This document shows positions 9,750-18,822 of a stretch of 64,000 bases of DNA, piece by piece (positions within the stretch are counted from its first letter, which is position 1; each line of letters begins with the position of its first letter). Under the pieces are notes generated by a model. It was not told where the DNA came from, did no database searches, and was given only the letters and a program-made list of their open reading frames with translations. The stretch is from contig JBPCNZ010000076.1 of NCBI GenBank assembly GCA_051000755.1, forward strand, positions 6,749 through 70,748, read 5' to 3'. Source of the DNA: JALZAH01 sp051000755. GTDB taxonomy: Bacteria; Actinomycetota; Acidimicrobiia; Acidimicrobiales; Palsa-688. The position numbers and the translations under genes were made by a program.

Positions 9750-12353
9750 TCAGGTCCAGAAATCCAGGACGCAACCGCTGGGCTGCTGTCCATAGGCGAA
9801 CAGCTGGTAGTAGCTGGTGGGCTGGCCCATGAAATTCTGGGGGACGAGGGCCTCGCACACGTGAGAGGAACCGGGCCCGGCCGCCTGTTGGCTGGTAAAC
9901 ACCCAGGTGATGAGGTCCGTCGAATTGGGGGTCAGGTACCACTGACTGTTCGGCGGGGTCGAGCCGGAGGCCGGCGTGAACCAGTACTCGGTCCCGCTGT
10001 TGTAGTTGCCGGGGGTGGTGGTGCCGTGCTCCCAGGAGAGCGGGGTCGACCCCTTGGGGGGCAGCGACGTGGCCCAGTTGAAGGACACCGCGCCAAGATT
10101 CTGGACGATGCCCCCGCCCTGGACCTGGTCGCAGTTGGATGCGGCGCTGATGTACTGGTTGCCCTTGTCGGTGGAGAGACATTTGTAGAGGGTCGATGTC
10201 CGCCCCCACGGGGTGGCGCTCTGGGTCACGGGCGTCGAACCCCCGGCGCTGGTGGCCGTGACCGTGACCGAATAGCTCGTTCGCGCGGTCAGCCCGGTGA
10301 ACTTGGCCGAGGTCGAGCCCGTCGAGGTCCCCTTGGTGCTCCCGATGGTGGCGCTGTAGGTCACCGACTGGCCGTTGTTGGCGCTCGCCGCCCCCCAACT
10401 CACGTCGAGCTCGTTGGCGTAGGAGTCGACCGTCACCGCGAAGCGCCCGGGCGCCCCGTCGGTCGTGGCCGATCTGGCCGGCGACACCAGGCCCTTGTTG
10501 CCGGTCTGGTTGACCGCCTGGACCTGGACGTTGTAAGTGCCTCCGGCTCGGAGACCGGTGATGGTGTAGGGGCTGGCCGTCGCCGTCGCGGTCACCGCGG
10601 TTCCGCCGCCGGACGGGGTGGCCGACAGGGCGTAGGAGGCGATCGGCGTGTTGTAGGGGCCGAGGGCGGGTTGGTTCCAGGCGACGGTGATGCGCCCGGC
10701 GCCTCCGGTGGCGCTCGGCGTGGCCACCTGCCCCGGGTTGTCGACCGAGGTCTTGGCGCACACGGTGGGGCTGCCGTTGTTCACCGACAGGGGCCCGGCG
10801 CCGGCGGCGTTGACGGCCTGAACCTGGCCGCAGTAGGTGATCCCGCCGCTGAGACTGCCGACGGTGGTGTTGGTGGTGGACCCGCCCGTGGTGGTCGCCC
10901 CGGCTGTGCCCGATCCTTGCGGCAGGGCGCTCACCTTGTAGGAGGTGATGGGGCTGCTGCCGGTGCTGGCCGGCGCCGACCAGGTCACGGCCAGCGAACC
11001 GGCGGTGGCCGACACGGCCGTGACCGTCGGGGCGCCAGGGGCCTGGGGGTTCGGCGGTGGGCTGGCCGGTGGCGGCGTGGCCGAGGAGGGCGGCGGGGTG
11101 GCAGGCAGGACGGGGACGTACGGGATCGGGGGGGCGCCGGTCGGCGTGAGCCCGGCGGTCGGCCCCGACGGCGTGGAAGGCCCGGTCCCGCCGGGAGCGG
11201 GCTGGCTGGTGGCCGGATTGGGTGCGCTGCCGAGGGGCGATGCCGGGGAGGGGGAGGTATTGCCCGGGAGATACTTGGTGATCGGCGTGACCTGACCGTT
11301 GGCGTTGACCACCACCGCCTGGGGGGACGCCGGGTTGTTCACGAACACGAGGTTGTCCTTGCTCACCAACTGGTCCGAGCCCGGTGGGACGCTGACCGAC
11401 GGGCCCGACTGCAGCGGATTGAGGTTCACCGAGTCGAGTTGGTGGGCGGCGGCGTTGAGCACGTAGGCAGTGTCCCCGTTGACGACCACAGCGACGGCCC
11501 CGCCGTAGGTGGGCGACACCGCCGATGACACCGAGGGGTGGGTGGTGTCGATGTCGACGAGGGTGGCGTTTTCCACCAGGGCGATGTGGTCGCTGGCGGT
11601 GGAGGATCCGACGAGCGGGACGGCGCCGGCGGGGGCCTGGGCCAGGGGCAGAGGGTCGGTCCCGGGGTTGGTCAGGGAGCGGGCCTGGCCGGCCTGGGGG
11701 TCGATCCCCCACACCCCCGTGGACGTGGCCGCCACGACGACCTTGTCACCGGGTTGGCCCAGGGGATGGGAGCTGATCGAGTGGTCGGATCCGGAGATCT
11801 CGGCGACGACCGCCTTGCTCGGGATCGGGACCCACACGTTCCCGTTCCCGTCCACCGTGGCAGTGCCGGTCGGCGCCCCCAGGGCGATCTGGGGTCCGTT
11901 CGGCACCAGGGTCGTGGGGTCGACCTGCTGGAGGACGCCGGACGAGTGATCGAGGATCCACGTCGTCGACTCGGCGGTCAGGACCTGGAGGGCGGAGGAT
12001 TCACCGGACAGCTGGCGCGACGCGGTCACGTCCAGACCGGCGCTCCCCACCCGGGACAGGCGCCCGGTCTTGAGGTCGAGGATGTAGGCACCGTCGGGGC
12101 GTTGGATGACCGTGAACGGGTCATGGGGGTTGGCCACTGCAGCCTGGCCGTCGACCTTGCCGCTGTAGCCGTTGACGTGCGAAGCGGTCCCCGTCCCGTT
12201 GCCGAGCCAGACATCGCCTGACAGGAGCTTCAACGCGCTGGCCGACTCCCGGGTCCCCGTCACGGCCAGGACCAGCACCGCGCCGAGGACGGCGGCGAGG
12301 GCCCCGGCGAGCGCCACCCGTCTCGTAGACTGCTGCTTCTGCACTGCCGTCAC
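9750..12353 (-). CDS. Large surface protein: propeller-like N-terminus plus three FN3 domains
   Basis: About 867 residues. An N-terminal membrane anchor (ALAAVLGAVLVLAV) leads into residues ~40-340 with repeated short beta units resembling an NHL or WD-type propeller (DGAYILDLKTGRL, GNVWVPIPSK, DTAYVLNAAAHQL). A Pro/Ser/Thr linker covers ~370-440, three fibronectin type III domains ~440-715, and a C-terminal domain of about 150 residues has four Cys and many aromatics. GTG 12353 was preferred over GTG 12356 because AGGAG sits 4 nt before it. FN3 surface proteins beside moxR-DUF58-tgpA and kinase genes recur in actinobacteria; an adhesion or envelope-sensing role is inferred. Confidence 0.75.
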   Translation of the reverse strand: MTAVQKQQSTRRVALAGALAAVLGAVLVLAVTGTRESASALKLLSGDVWLGNGTGTASHVNGYSGKVDGQAAVANPHDPFTVIQRPDGAYILDLKTGRLSRVGSAGLDVTASRQLSGESSALQVLTAESTTWILDHSSGVLQQVDPTTLVPNGPQIALGAPTGTATVDGNGNVWVPIPSKAVVAEISGSDHSISSHPLGQPGDKVVVAATSTGVWGIDPQAGQARSLTNPGTDPLPLAQAPAGAVPLVGSSTASDHIALVENATLVDIDTTHPSVSSAVSPTYGGAVAVVVNGDTAYVLNAAAHQLDSVNLNPLQSGPSVSVPPGSDQLVSKDNLVFVNNPASPQAVVVNANGQVTPITKYLPGNTSPSPASPLGSAPNPATSQPAPGGTGPSTPSGPTAGLTPTGAPPIPYVPVLPATPPPSSATPPPASPPPNPQAPGAPTVTAVSATAGSLAVTWSAPASTGSSPITSYKVSALPQGSGTAGATTTGGSTTNTTVGSLSGGITYCGQVQAVNAAGAGPLSVNNGSPTVCAKTSVDNPGQVATPSATGGAGRITVAWNQPALGPYNTPIASYALSATPSGGGTAVTATATASPYTITGLRAGGTYNVQVQAVNQTGNKGLVSPARSATTDGAPGRFAVTVDSYANELDVSWGAASANNGQSVTYSATIGSTKGTSTGSTSAKFTGLTARTSYSVTVTATSAGGSTPVTQSATPWGRTSTLYKCLSTDKGNQYISAASNCDQVQGGGIVQNLGAVSFNWATSLPPKGSTPLSWEHGTTTPGNYNSGTEYWFTPASGSTPPNSQWYLTPNSTDLITWVFTSQQAAGPGSSHVCEALVPQNFMGQPTSYYQLFAYGQQPSGCVLDFWT

Positions 12354-12517
12354 CACGCTCCTGAGTAGACGACCCCGTGCCGCCCGGTCTGCCGACGCCT
12401 AGTCTGCCAGAGGCATCCTACAACCTCGTTTGGGAAGGCCTCCTCCCCGTATGGGTGCGCCGTTGACCTGCGTCACCGTGGTAGAACGATCAGCGGCCCC
12501 AAGGCGGAGGAGGGAGC

Positions 12518-14215
12518 ATGCCCGACAACGGACGACCCGGTGGCTCCGCGTCCCGCCGGCGCAGCCCGGCCCGGTTGCGGCCGACCCTCCGCCAGCACCG
12601 CCTCCGCCGCACGGTGGCGATAGGGGCCTCCGTGGTGCTGGTCATCGTGATAGCCGTCGTCGCCCGTTCCGTGTTCGCCTCCAGCGGCCCCGGTGCCCAC
12701 GCCCGGGCCCGCCACGCCCAAGGTCCGGGCCCGGTCACCAAAGGCGGGGGGCACGCGGCCGCAGTACCCGCCTCCACCACCCATGTCGCCCCTCAGGGTG
12801 TGGTCGCTACGTGGGTCCAGACCGAGAACGCCAAGCCGGGGACCAAGGACTGGGCCGTGACCAAGCCGGCGACGAACCACCAGATCGAGGGCTACGGCGA
12901 CCAGGCGAGCATCGACATTGGCGGCCACCTGGCCCTCTACGTCTCCACGTCGGCGCCCAGCTACCAGGTCACGGCCTACCGGATGGGCTACTACGGCGGC
13001 GCCGAGGGTCGTTTGGTGTGGACCTCACCGACGACGCCGGGCAAGAAGGAGGCGGCCTGCCCGGTCACCGCCGCCGTCCGCATGGTGCAGTGCCAGTGGG
13101 ACGACCCTCTCCCGGTCCAGACCGACCCCAAAGATTGGCCCAAGGGCGACTACCTGTTCAAGCTGCAATCGAGCGACGGCTACCAGTCGTACGTGCCTCT
13201 CACCATCCGGGACGACACCAGCCACTCCGCCTACCTCATCAACAACAGCGTGACCACCTGGCAGGCGTACAACCAGTACGGCAACTACAGCCTCTACACG
13301 GGACCCACGCCCTCGGGCGGCATGGCCTTGGCCGACCGGGCCTACACCGTGTCGTTCGACCGTCCCTACGATTTCGCCGAGGGCGACGGGGACGGTTCGG
13401 GCGACTTCTCCAACGAGGAGCTGAGGATGGTGTCGGTCGCCGAGTCTCTGGGCCTCGATGTCAGCTACGCGACCGATGTGGACCTCGACGCCCATCCGGC
13501 CATGGTCCTGCACCACCACGCCTTCGTTTCCCTCGGCCACGACGAGTACTACACCCTCGCCATGCGCAACGGCCTGCAATCGGCTCGGGATGCGGGGGTC
13601 AACCTGTTGTTCATGGCCGCCAATGCCGTCTACCGCCATGTCCGCCTCCAGCCGTCGCCCCTCGGACCCCAGCGCCAGGAAGTGGACTACAAGGACGCCA
13701 CCCTCGACCCGGTGAAGGACCCGGCCACGGCCACGCCGGCGGCGTGGCGGTCCCCGCCCAACAACAACCCGGAGAGCTCCCTCCTGGGCGAGATGTGGCG
13801 ATGCAACCCGGTTCACGGGGACATGGTGATCATCGACCCGAACAACTGGATCATGGCCGGGACCGGGTTGGGCGCAGGCGGCAAGATCACCGGGGCCATC
13901 GAGGCGGAGTACGACAGCTACCGGGCGGCCGACCCGGGTCCGAAGAATGTGGAGCTCGTAGCCCGCTCCCCCATCACCTGTGTCGGGAGATCCGACCACG
14001 CCGACACCACCTACTACACGGCTCCGTCCGGCGCGGGAGTCTTCGACAGCGGGAGCCTGGGGTTCATCGGCGGGCTGGTCGCCGACCCCCAACCGGGCAC
14101 GCCGGAGGCGTCGGTCACCACCATGACCAAGAATCTGCTGGCCGGGTTCGGCGCCGGCCCTGCCGGTCGCGCCCATCCCTCTGTGCCCAACAACTCCGCC
14201 TATCCGGACGGGTGA
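12518..14215 (+). CDS. Membrane-anchored protein related to N,N-dimethylformamidase beta subunit
   Basis: 565 residues. A basic N-terminus and one membrane helix (VAIGASVVLVIVIAVVARSVF, about residues 29-48) are followed by a large domain containing YRMGYYGGAEGRLVWT, DWPKGDYLFKL, YDFAEGDGDGSGDF and SLGHDEYYT, segments typical of the dimethylformamidase beta-subunit-like family. No small alpha subunit is seen nearby and the anchor is not part of the classical enzyme, so the substrate is unknown. A strong GGAGGAGGG precedes the ATG. Family recognition is good; function open. Confidence 0.75.
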   Translation: MPDNGRPGGSASRRRSPARLRPTLRQHRLRRTVAIGASVVLVIVIAVVARSVFASSGPGAHARARHAQGPGPVTKGGGHAAAVPASTTHVAPQGVVATWVQTENAKPGTKDWAVTKPATNHQIEGYGDQASIDIGGHLALYVSTSAPSYQVTAYRMGYYGGAEGRLVWTSPTTPGKKEAACPVTAAVRMVQCQWDDPLPVQTDPKDWPKGDYLFKLQSSDGYQSYVPLTIRDDTSHSAYLINNSVTTWQAYNQYGNYSLYTGPTPSGGMALADRAYTVSFDRPYDFAEGDGDGSGDFSNEELRMVSVAESLGLDVSYATDVDLDAHPAMVLHHHAFVSLGHDEYYTLAMRNGLQSARDAGVNLLFMAANAVYRHVRLQPSPLGPQRQEVDYKDATLDPVKDPATATPAAWRSPPNNNPESSLLGEMWRCNPVHGDMVIIDPNNWIMAGTGLGAGGKITGAIEAEYDSYRAADPGPKNVELVARSPITCVGRSDHADTTYYTAPSGAGVFDSGSLGFIGGLVADPQPGTPEASVTTMTKNLLAGFGAGPAGRAHPSVPNNSAYPDG

Positions 14216-14262
14216 CCGGTGGCGGCTGGGGCGGGGCGGGGGCTGGGACTGCCGTCGGCGCC

Positions 14263-15030
14263 CTACCGGGCGGTGAGGGCCTGCAGTCCCAACCGGTCCA
14301 GGTGCTCCATCAGCAGGTGGGGATGGCGGTACACCCAGTCGTGGTCGACAGGGTGGCGGCTACGACCGTGGACCACGGTGAAATCGGCACCGAGGTCCCG
14401 GGCGAAGGCGGCCCCATCCGACCGTGACAGCAGGCTGTCGCGGTCGGCCCACAGCACGTGACAGGGGATGCCGGAGGCGGCGATCGTGGCCACCTGCTGG
14501 TGGCGGTCGCTGCGGAACCCCCACCAGCCGGCCTGGGCCAGGCACAGGGGGTGGGCCAGGAACGAGGTGGTGAAGTCGATGGCCGCTCGAGGAGTGGCCA
14601 TCCACACCAGCGAAGCCGGCCGCACCGCCTCGGCGGCCAGGCTCCACTCATGGGCCATGGCCAGGGTGTCGGCGAACACCAGCTCGGTGATCCGCTCGGG
14701 GTGATGCTCGGCGAAGTTCAGCTCCAATGCCCCCCCGAAGGAGTGACCGATCATCGTCACCGCGCCCAGGCCCAGATCATCGAGGGTGGTCTCCAGGTCG
14801 CCCAGCACCCGCTCGGGGCTCCAGCGCCAGCCCACCTCGGCGAAGAGCGGAGGAATGATGACCCGGCACCGTTCGGCCAGGAGCTCGGCAGCGGCGCGGT
14901 AGGTCCGGGGTTGCAGGGCGAACCCCTGCATGATCACGACCGGGTCACCAGAGCCGAGGTCGATGACGGGAAGGACCCGTCGCTTGGTGGCCAGGCCATC
15001 GCTGGGCTTCGTCCGCATCGAGGTGGGCAT
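14263..15030 (-). CDS. Alpha/beta hydrolase
   Basis: 255 residues. The nucleophile elbow GHSFGG is near residue 109, an Asp follows in VLWADRDSLLSRSDG near 208, and His is in GRSRHPVDHDWVYRHP near 231. Together these form a plausible Ser-Asp-His triad. The oxyanion region is QGFALQPRTY. The substrate cannot be told from sequence. It ends about 50 bp from the convergent dimethylformamidase-like gene. Confidence 0.85.
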   Translation of the reverse strand: MPTSMRTKPSDGLATKRRVLPVIDLGSGDPVVIMQGFALQPRTYRAAAELLAERCRVIIPPLFAEVGWRWSPERVLGDLETTLDDLGLGAVTMIGHSFGGALELNFAEHHPERITELVFADTLAMAHEWSLAAEAVRPASLVWMATPRAAIDFTTSFLAHPLCLAQAGWWGFRSDRHQQVATIAASGIPCHVLWADRDSLLSRSDGAAFARDLGADFTVVHGRSRHPVDHDWVYRHPHLLMEHLDRLGLQALTAR

Positions 15031-15164
15031 TCTCTCAGGTCTGGGGGTTCGTCCCCCTCGAACGCCATACCGTCGTGCCCCTCCTCGGTGGCCGGCGGGG
15101 CGGTCGTGCGGTCGGGGGTTGGGCGGCCGGGGGCCGGATCGTGGCGCCAGCGAGCGATGCCTGC

Positions 15165-15983
15165 TCAGGAGGGTTTCCTCGCCTTGACGGAGTAGCTCAG
15201 GGGATAGCGGGGTGATCCTGCTTTGACGCGGTAGAGGCCGTCGCTACCGCGTTGGAGCCACCCGAGTGGCTCGTTGGTGACTTCGTGCTCGCCGAGCAAC
15301 TCGAGTTGCAACCCGGCTTGGAGCAGGGCGGTGACGACCTCGCTGATGGCGTAGTGGCGCTCGTAGGTCTCCGTATGCTTCATCGATGCTTGCGGCGCGG
15401 CATAGGTGCCGGTCTGCTCCGGGTCGTTCCACGCCTGGTAGCCGGCGTTGATTGTGTCTTCGACGATCCTCTCTCCCTCCGGGTCGAGCCCGGCGATGAT
15501 CGGATGGATCTCGACGAGGTAGAGGAAACCTCCGGGCCGCAGGAGCATGGCTACCGTCGCGGCCCAGCGGTTGATGTCGGGGAGCCAGTTGAGGGCGCCG
15601 ATCCCGGTGTAGACGATGTCGAAGCGGTCGTGCCCCAGCGCCGCTGGTGCGTCATAGACGTCGGCACAGACAAACTCGGCGCTAAGGCCGCAGTCTTCCG
15701 CCAGCTGTTGGGCTACGTCGATGGCTGGTTGCGAGAAGTCGAGTCCCACCACGCTTGCACCGTGGCGGGCCCAGGAGAGCGTGTCGGTGCCGATGTGGCA
15801 TTGGAGGTGGCAGAGGGTGAGACCGGCGACCGAACCGAGCTCGTCATGTTCGAATGGGCGGATGTCGTCTCGACCGGTGACGAACTCCTTGAGGTCGTAG
15901 AAGTTGCTGGTGGCGTGCAGGGGCGCGGCCTCGTCCCACCAAGCACGGTTCGAATCACGCCAGCCCTCGTTCACCCACGCCAC
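15165..15983 (-). CDS. Class I SAM-dependent methyltransferase
   Basis: 272 residues. Motif I is slightly altered, CHLQCHIGTDTLSWARHGASVVGLDFS at about residues 58-85, with CADVYDAP as motif II. The overall pattern fits small-molecule methyltransferases of the UbiE/COQ5-like class. It starts at GTG 15983 directly before MAWVNEGW. A monocistronic unit; substrate unknown. Confidence 0.85.
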   Translation of the reverse strand: MAWVNEGWRDSNRAWWDEAAPLHATSNFYDLKEFVTGRDDIRPFEHDELGSVAGLTLCHLQCHIGTDTLSWARHGASVVGLDFSQPAIDVAQQLAEDCGLSAEFVCADVYDAPAALGHDRFDIVYTGIGALNWLPDINRWAATVAMLLRPGGFLYLVEIHPIIAGLDPEGERIVEDTINAGYQAWNDPEQTGTYAAPQASMKHTETYERHYAISEVVTALLQAGLQLELLGEHEVTNEPLGWLQRGSDGLYRVKAGSPRYPLSYSVKARKPS

Positions 15984-16025
15984 GGTAGCGAGCGTGGTCT
16001 ACGTTGCTGGCACGGGAGGGTGAGC

Positions 16026-16532
16026 GTGGTGATCCGGGTCCAGGTGGTCTTCGACGCAGTCGACCCGCACGTCCTGGCTCAGTTTTGGGCCGAGGCGTTG
16101 CACTATCAGCAAGAGGACCACAGCGCTGTCGTCGGCCAGTTGTTGGAAGCAGGACGGCTTCGCAATTCCGACATCGTGGAGATCCACGGTCGCCGGGCTT
16201 TCCGTGATGTAGCGGCCTGCTGCGACCCGGATGGCGCCGGACCGCGTCTGTTCTTCCAGAGGGTGCCGGAGCAGAAGACGGCCAAGAACCGGCTGCACCT
16301 GGACCTGCAGGTCGGCCCGCAGAACACTGGCCCCGAGGTCGAACGGCTCATCGCCCTCGGCGCAACCGTCGCCTGGACGACATCGGACCGCGGCCCCGTC
16401 ACCACCACCATGCACGATCCCGAAGGCAACGAGTCTCTGCGTCACGTGATGGCCTACAGGGGCAGGGACCCCTCTGTTGCCGCTTCCCTGATCTCGGTGC
16501 CCCGTTCAGCGCGACGATCAGCCCGCCGTTGA
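16026..16532 (+). CDS. VOC-fold (glyoxalase-like) protein with probable frameshift near its end
   Basis: The core IRVQVVFDAVDPHVLAQFWAEAL and KNRLHLDLQVGP is typical of the vicinal-oxygen-chelate family found in actinobacteria; enzyme activity unknown. The GTG at 16026 lies 7 nt after GGGAGG; GTG 16020 and 16029 are also in frame. At 16431 the frame reads E-S-L-R-H-V, whereas the family usually ends N-E-F-C-V. Removing one base, for example the C at 16435, gives EFCVT and a stop at 16447-16449. The last 28 residues are therefore probably out of frame, through either a real mutation or a sequence error. Confidence 0.75.
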   Translation: MVIRVQVVFDAVDPHVLAQFWAEALHYQQEDHSAVVGQLLEAGRLRNSDIVEIHGRRAFRDVAACCDPDGAGPRLFFQRVPEQKTAKNRLHLDLQVGPQNTGPEVERLIALGATVAWTTSDRGPVTTTMHDPEGNESLRHVMAYRGRDPSVAASLISVPRSARRSARR

Positions 16533-16561
16533 CCACGCCCAATCCAAGCAGGCTCGGGTGC

Positions 16562-16912
16562 TCAGGAGGACCGTCCGAAGTCATCCTCGAGTCGCTCGAT
16601 GTCGTCCTCACCGAAGTAGTCGCCGTGCTGGACCTCGATGAATACCAAGGGATGGGGCTCGGGATTGGCGATCCGGTGTGCTGAGCCACGTGGGATATCA
16701 ACAGCATCGCCGGGTCGAAGCCGCGAGACGGTCCCGTCCAGCGTGACCTCTGCGGATCCGGTGACGATGAACCAGTGCTCAGACCGACGGCCGTGCCGTT
16801 GGTAGCTCAGCCGACACAAGGGCGCGACCTCGATGCGCTTCACCTTGTGGGTCAGCGAGTCGTCAAGAACCGTGTATGACCCCCACGGGCGCTGGTCATG
16901 CTCAGCGATCAT
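16562..16912 (-). CDS. Stand-alone cupin of the mannose-6-phosphate isomerase type II family
   Basis: 116 residues. RPWGSYTVL at the start, then SYQRHGRRSEHWFIVTGSAEVTLDG and PGDAVDIPRGSAHRIANP, give the two cupin motifs with the metal-binding His and Glu positions. This matches the C-terminal isomerase domain of ManC-type proteins without the guanylyltransferase part. It may isomerise mannose-6-phosphate or act as a small sugar-phosphate cupin. Confidence 0.85.
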   Translation of the reverse strand: MIAEHDQRPWGSYTVLDDSLTHKVKRIEVAPLCRLSYQRHGRRSEHWFIVTGSAEVTLDGTVSRLRPGDAVDIPRGSAHRIANPEPHPLVFIEVQHGDYFGEDDIERLEDDFGRSS

Positions 16913-17169
16913 GCGAGAGTCTCCCAGACCTCCCCCGAGACCGATCCATCAGTAGGGGTCGAGCATCAATTCCCGCCCCGGATCCGGGCCGGGTCCCCGC
17001 CTGAGCGGCCGGACCTGAGACCGACAGGCCCCGATGAATCGCCGGAGCGATACGTCACGGGGCGGCAGTACCCTTCGCCTGGGCCCACCGGGCTACAGGA
17101 GCGGCGAGTGCGGATCATCGAACGAGCAGACCCTGATCGCCACCTCGCCTGGCCGCCAGCGGTCCTGGC

Positions 17170-17817
17170 ATGGAGCCGGCGCAGGTGAGACGGACCAACC
17201 GGTGCATCGCCGCCCTCGGTACCGCCATCGTGGCCCTGCTGGCGTCCGGTGGCAGCGGGCTCGCGGTGATCGGCAGCGGGGGTACGCCCGCCTCGGCCCG
17301 TCAACCCACGTCGGTACCGGCCCGCGCCGCGCCGGCCAGCACCACCACGAGCCTTCCGCCGACCCCGACGGTGCCGTCCACCCCGGTGACCTCGACGAGC
17401 ACCACCGCGGCGGCGCCGACCACCACCACCGTCCCCCGGGCGCCGACCACCACCCGCCCGAAATCGACGTCAACCACGGCGGCCGTCCGGCCCTTCGTCG
17501 TGCTGAGCATCCCGGCCGAGCCACGATCGGATCCGATGGTGACGGTGGCGGTGGGCGATGATCTGGAGATCCATCCTCCCGCCGGCCAAGTCCCCGACGC
17601 CAACGACATCGGCGACGCCAACCCGGCGATCCTCCAGCGGGACCCCACCGTCACGGCCTGCCAGGCACCGGCGTGCCTGTCCTTCCGGGTGCTGGCGGCC
17701 GGTCAGACAATGATCATCTTTGCCCAGTCGAACTCCTGTGGGCTGCCCGGAGAGGCGACCTGTCCGCCCGGGGTGGTGACGATCCCCCTGGTCGTCTTCG
17801 TGCGCGCCACCGGCTGA
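17170..17817 (+). CDS. Secreted Thr-rich hypothetical protein
   Basis: 215 residues. A basic start and hydrophobic segment (IAALGTAIVALLASGGSGLAVIG) suggest export. Residues ~40-105 are a Thr/Pro/Ser linker, followed by a compact domain of about 110 residues with four Cys that could form disulfides (TACQAPACLSF, NSCGLPGEATC). GTG 17188 (VRRTNRC) is an alternative start. I recognise no family. It lies alone between the cupin and a membrane protein. Confidence 0.6.
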   Translation: MEPAQVRRTNRCIAALGTAIVALLASGGSGLAVIGSGGTPASARQPTSVPARAAPASTTTSLPPTPTVPSTPVTSTSTTAAAPTTTTVPRAPTTTRPKSTSTTAAVRPFVVLSIPAEPRSDPMVTVAVGDDLEIHPPAGQVPDANDIGDANPAILQRDPTVTACQAPACLSFRVLAAGQTMIIFAQSNSCGLPGEATCPPGVVTIPLVVFVRATG

Positions 17818-18110
17818 CCACCGTCCGCCTTCGGAATCCGGCCATCCCACCGCTGGGAGTTTTTCGAGATCCTCACCCAGGTCCGTTGCCGTCGGCCAAC
17901 TCTGTGCGGAACCCATCGCAGCTGTAAGTTCCGCACCGACTGGCCAATCCGGCGGCGGCCACCCGCTGCGGGTTGTCGTGTGGAGGCGGTTGGACATCGA
18001 GAACCGTGACCCGCAACCAGGCCCTGTGACGTGGTGTTCCCCCACCGCTCCAGGCAACCTCCGGCTCCAGCAGGCGCAAGAGGAATGTCGGTTTGTGGTG
18101 CAATAGGCGC

Positions 18111-18650
18111 GTGGCGGACTCGAATGGAATGACCGATCCTGGTAACGGACGAACGCGCGGCATTGCGGCCATGATCGAGGGGTTCTTTGCCATCATGTGG
18201 TTCGGCTGGGGGCAGGCAGCGGCCCCGTCCTGGCTGAGTGCGCCCCTCGGGATCGGTAGCGCGATGGCCGCTCTCGTGGCCACCGCTGGTCTGGTGCTGA
18301 CCGTCCGCAGCAGGGGCCAACACACGGCCATGCGTGACGCCGCTGCTGCCGGGGCAGCGTTGTTGGGTGCAGCCAGCCTGACGGAGTGGATCGCAGTGTG
18401 GGTATGCGCAGGTGTTGGTGTGCACTTCGTACCGCTGTCCAGCGTCTTTCGCCACCTGCTCCTCGTCCCGGTCGGGCTACTGATCACCGTCGTCTCGGTA
18501 GCCGCTCTCATCGTCGGGTTGACCACGTCAGTCGCGCCCAGCACGGTCACGGGCCCCGGCGCGGGCATCTGCCTCATCATCGCGAGTGTCATCCACCTGA
18601 CCGGCCGTCTCCCAAGACAGACACCATCGCCTGCACCAGCATCGGGGTGA
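18111..18650 (+). CDS. Multi-pass membrane protein of unknown function
   Basis: About 179 residues with four predicted membrane helices (AAMIEGFFAIMWFGWGQA, IGSAMAALVATAGLVLTV, LTEWIAVWVCAGVGVHF, HLLLVPVGLLITVVSVAALIV) and a final hydrophobic stretch. GTG 18111 was chosen because a TGCAAT hexamer ends 6 nt before it, fitting a leaderless start; the open frame continues upstream to 18093. Not recognised as a named family. Confidence 0.6.
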   Translation: MADSNGMTDPGNGRTRGIAAMIEGFFAIMWFGWGQAAAPSWLSAPLGIGSAMAALVATAGLVLTVRSRGQHTAMRDAAAAGAALLGAASLTEWIAVWVCAGVGVHFVPLSSVFRHLLLVPVGLLITVVSVAALIVGLTTSVAPSTVTGPGAGICLIIASVIHLTGRLPRQTPSPAPASG

Positions 18651-18822
18651 AACCTTGCCCGTGGCGGCATGGATCTACGGAACGCGCAGCGCGATGGTTG
18701 CAAGCCGATGCGACACGATCCGGCGGTCGGCCTGGCCTGGCCCGGCCTTGCGTCCCCACAGGCTCCGTTCCTAGAGAGTCAGAGGGGCAGCGGAGCCCAG
18801 ATGCCCGCTGTCAGCGCCGATC

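Noticed and set aside
17818..18110. Small gene in the 293-bp gap
   Set aside because: Frames here overlap the neighbours, lack start signals and have biased composition.
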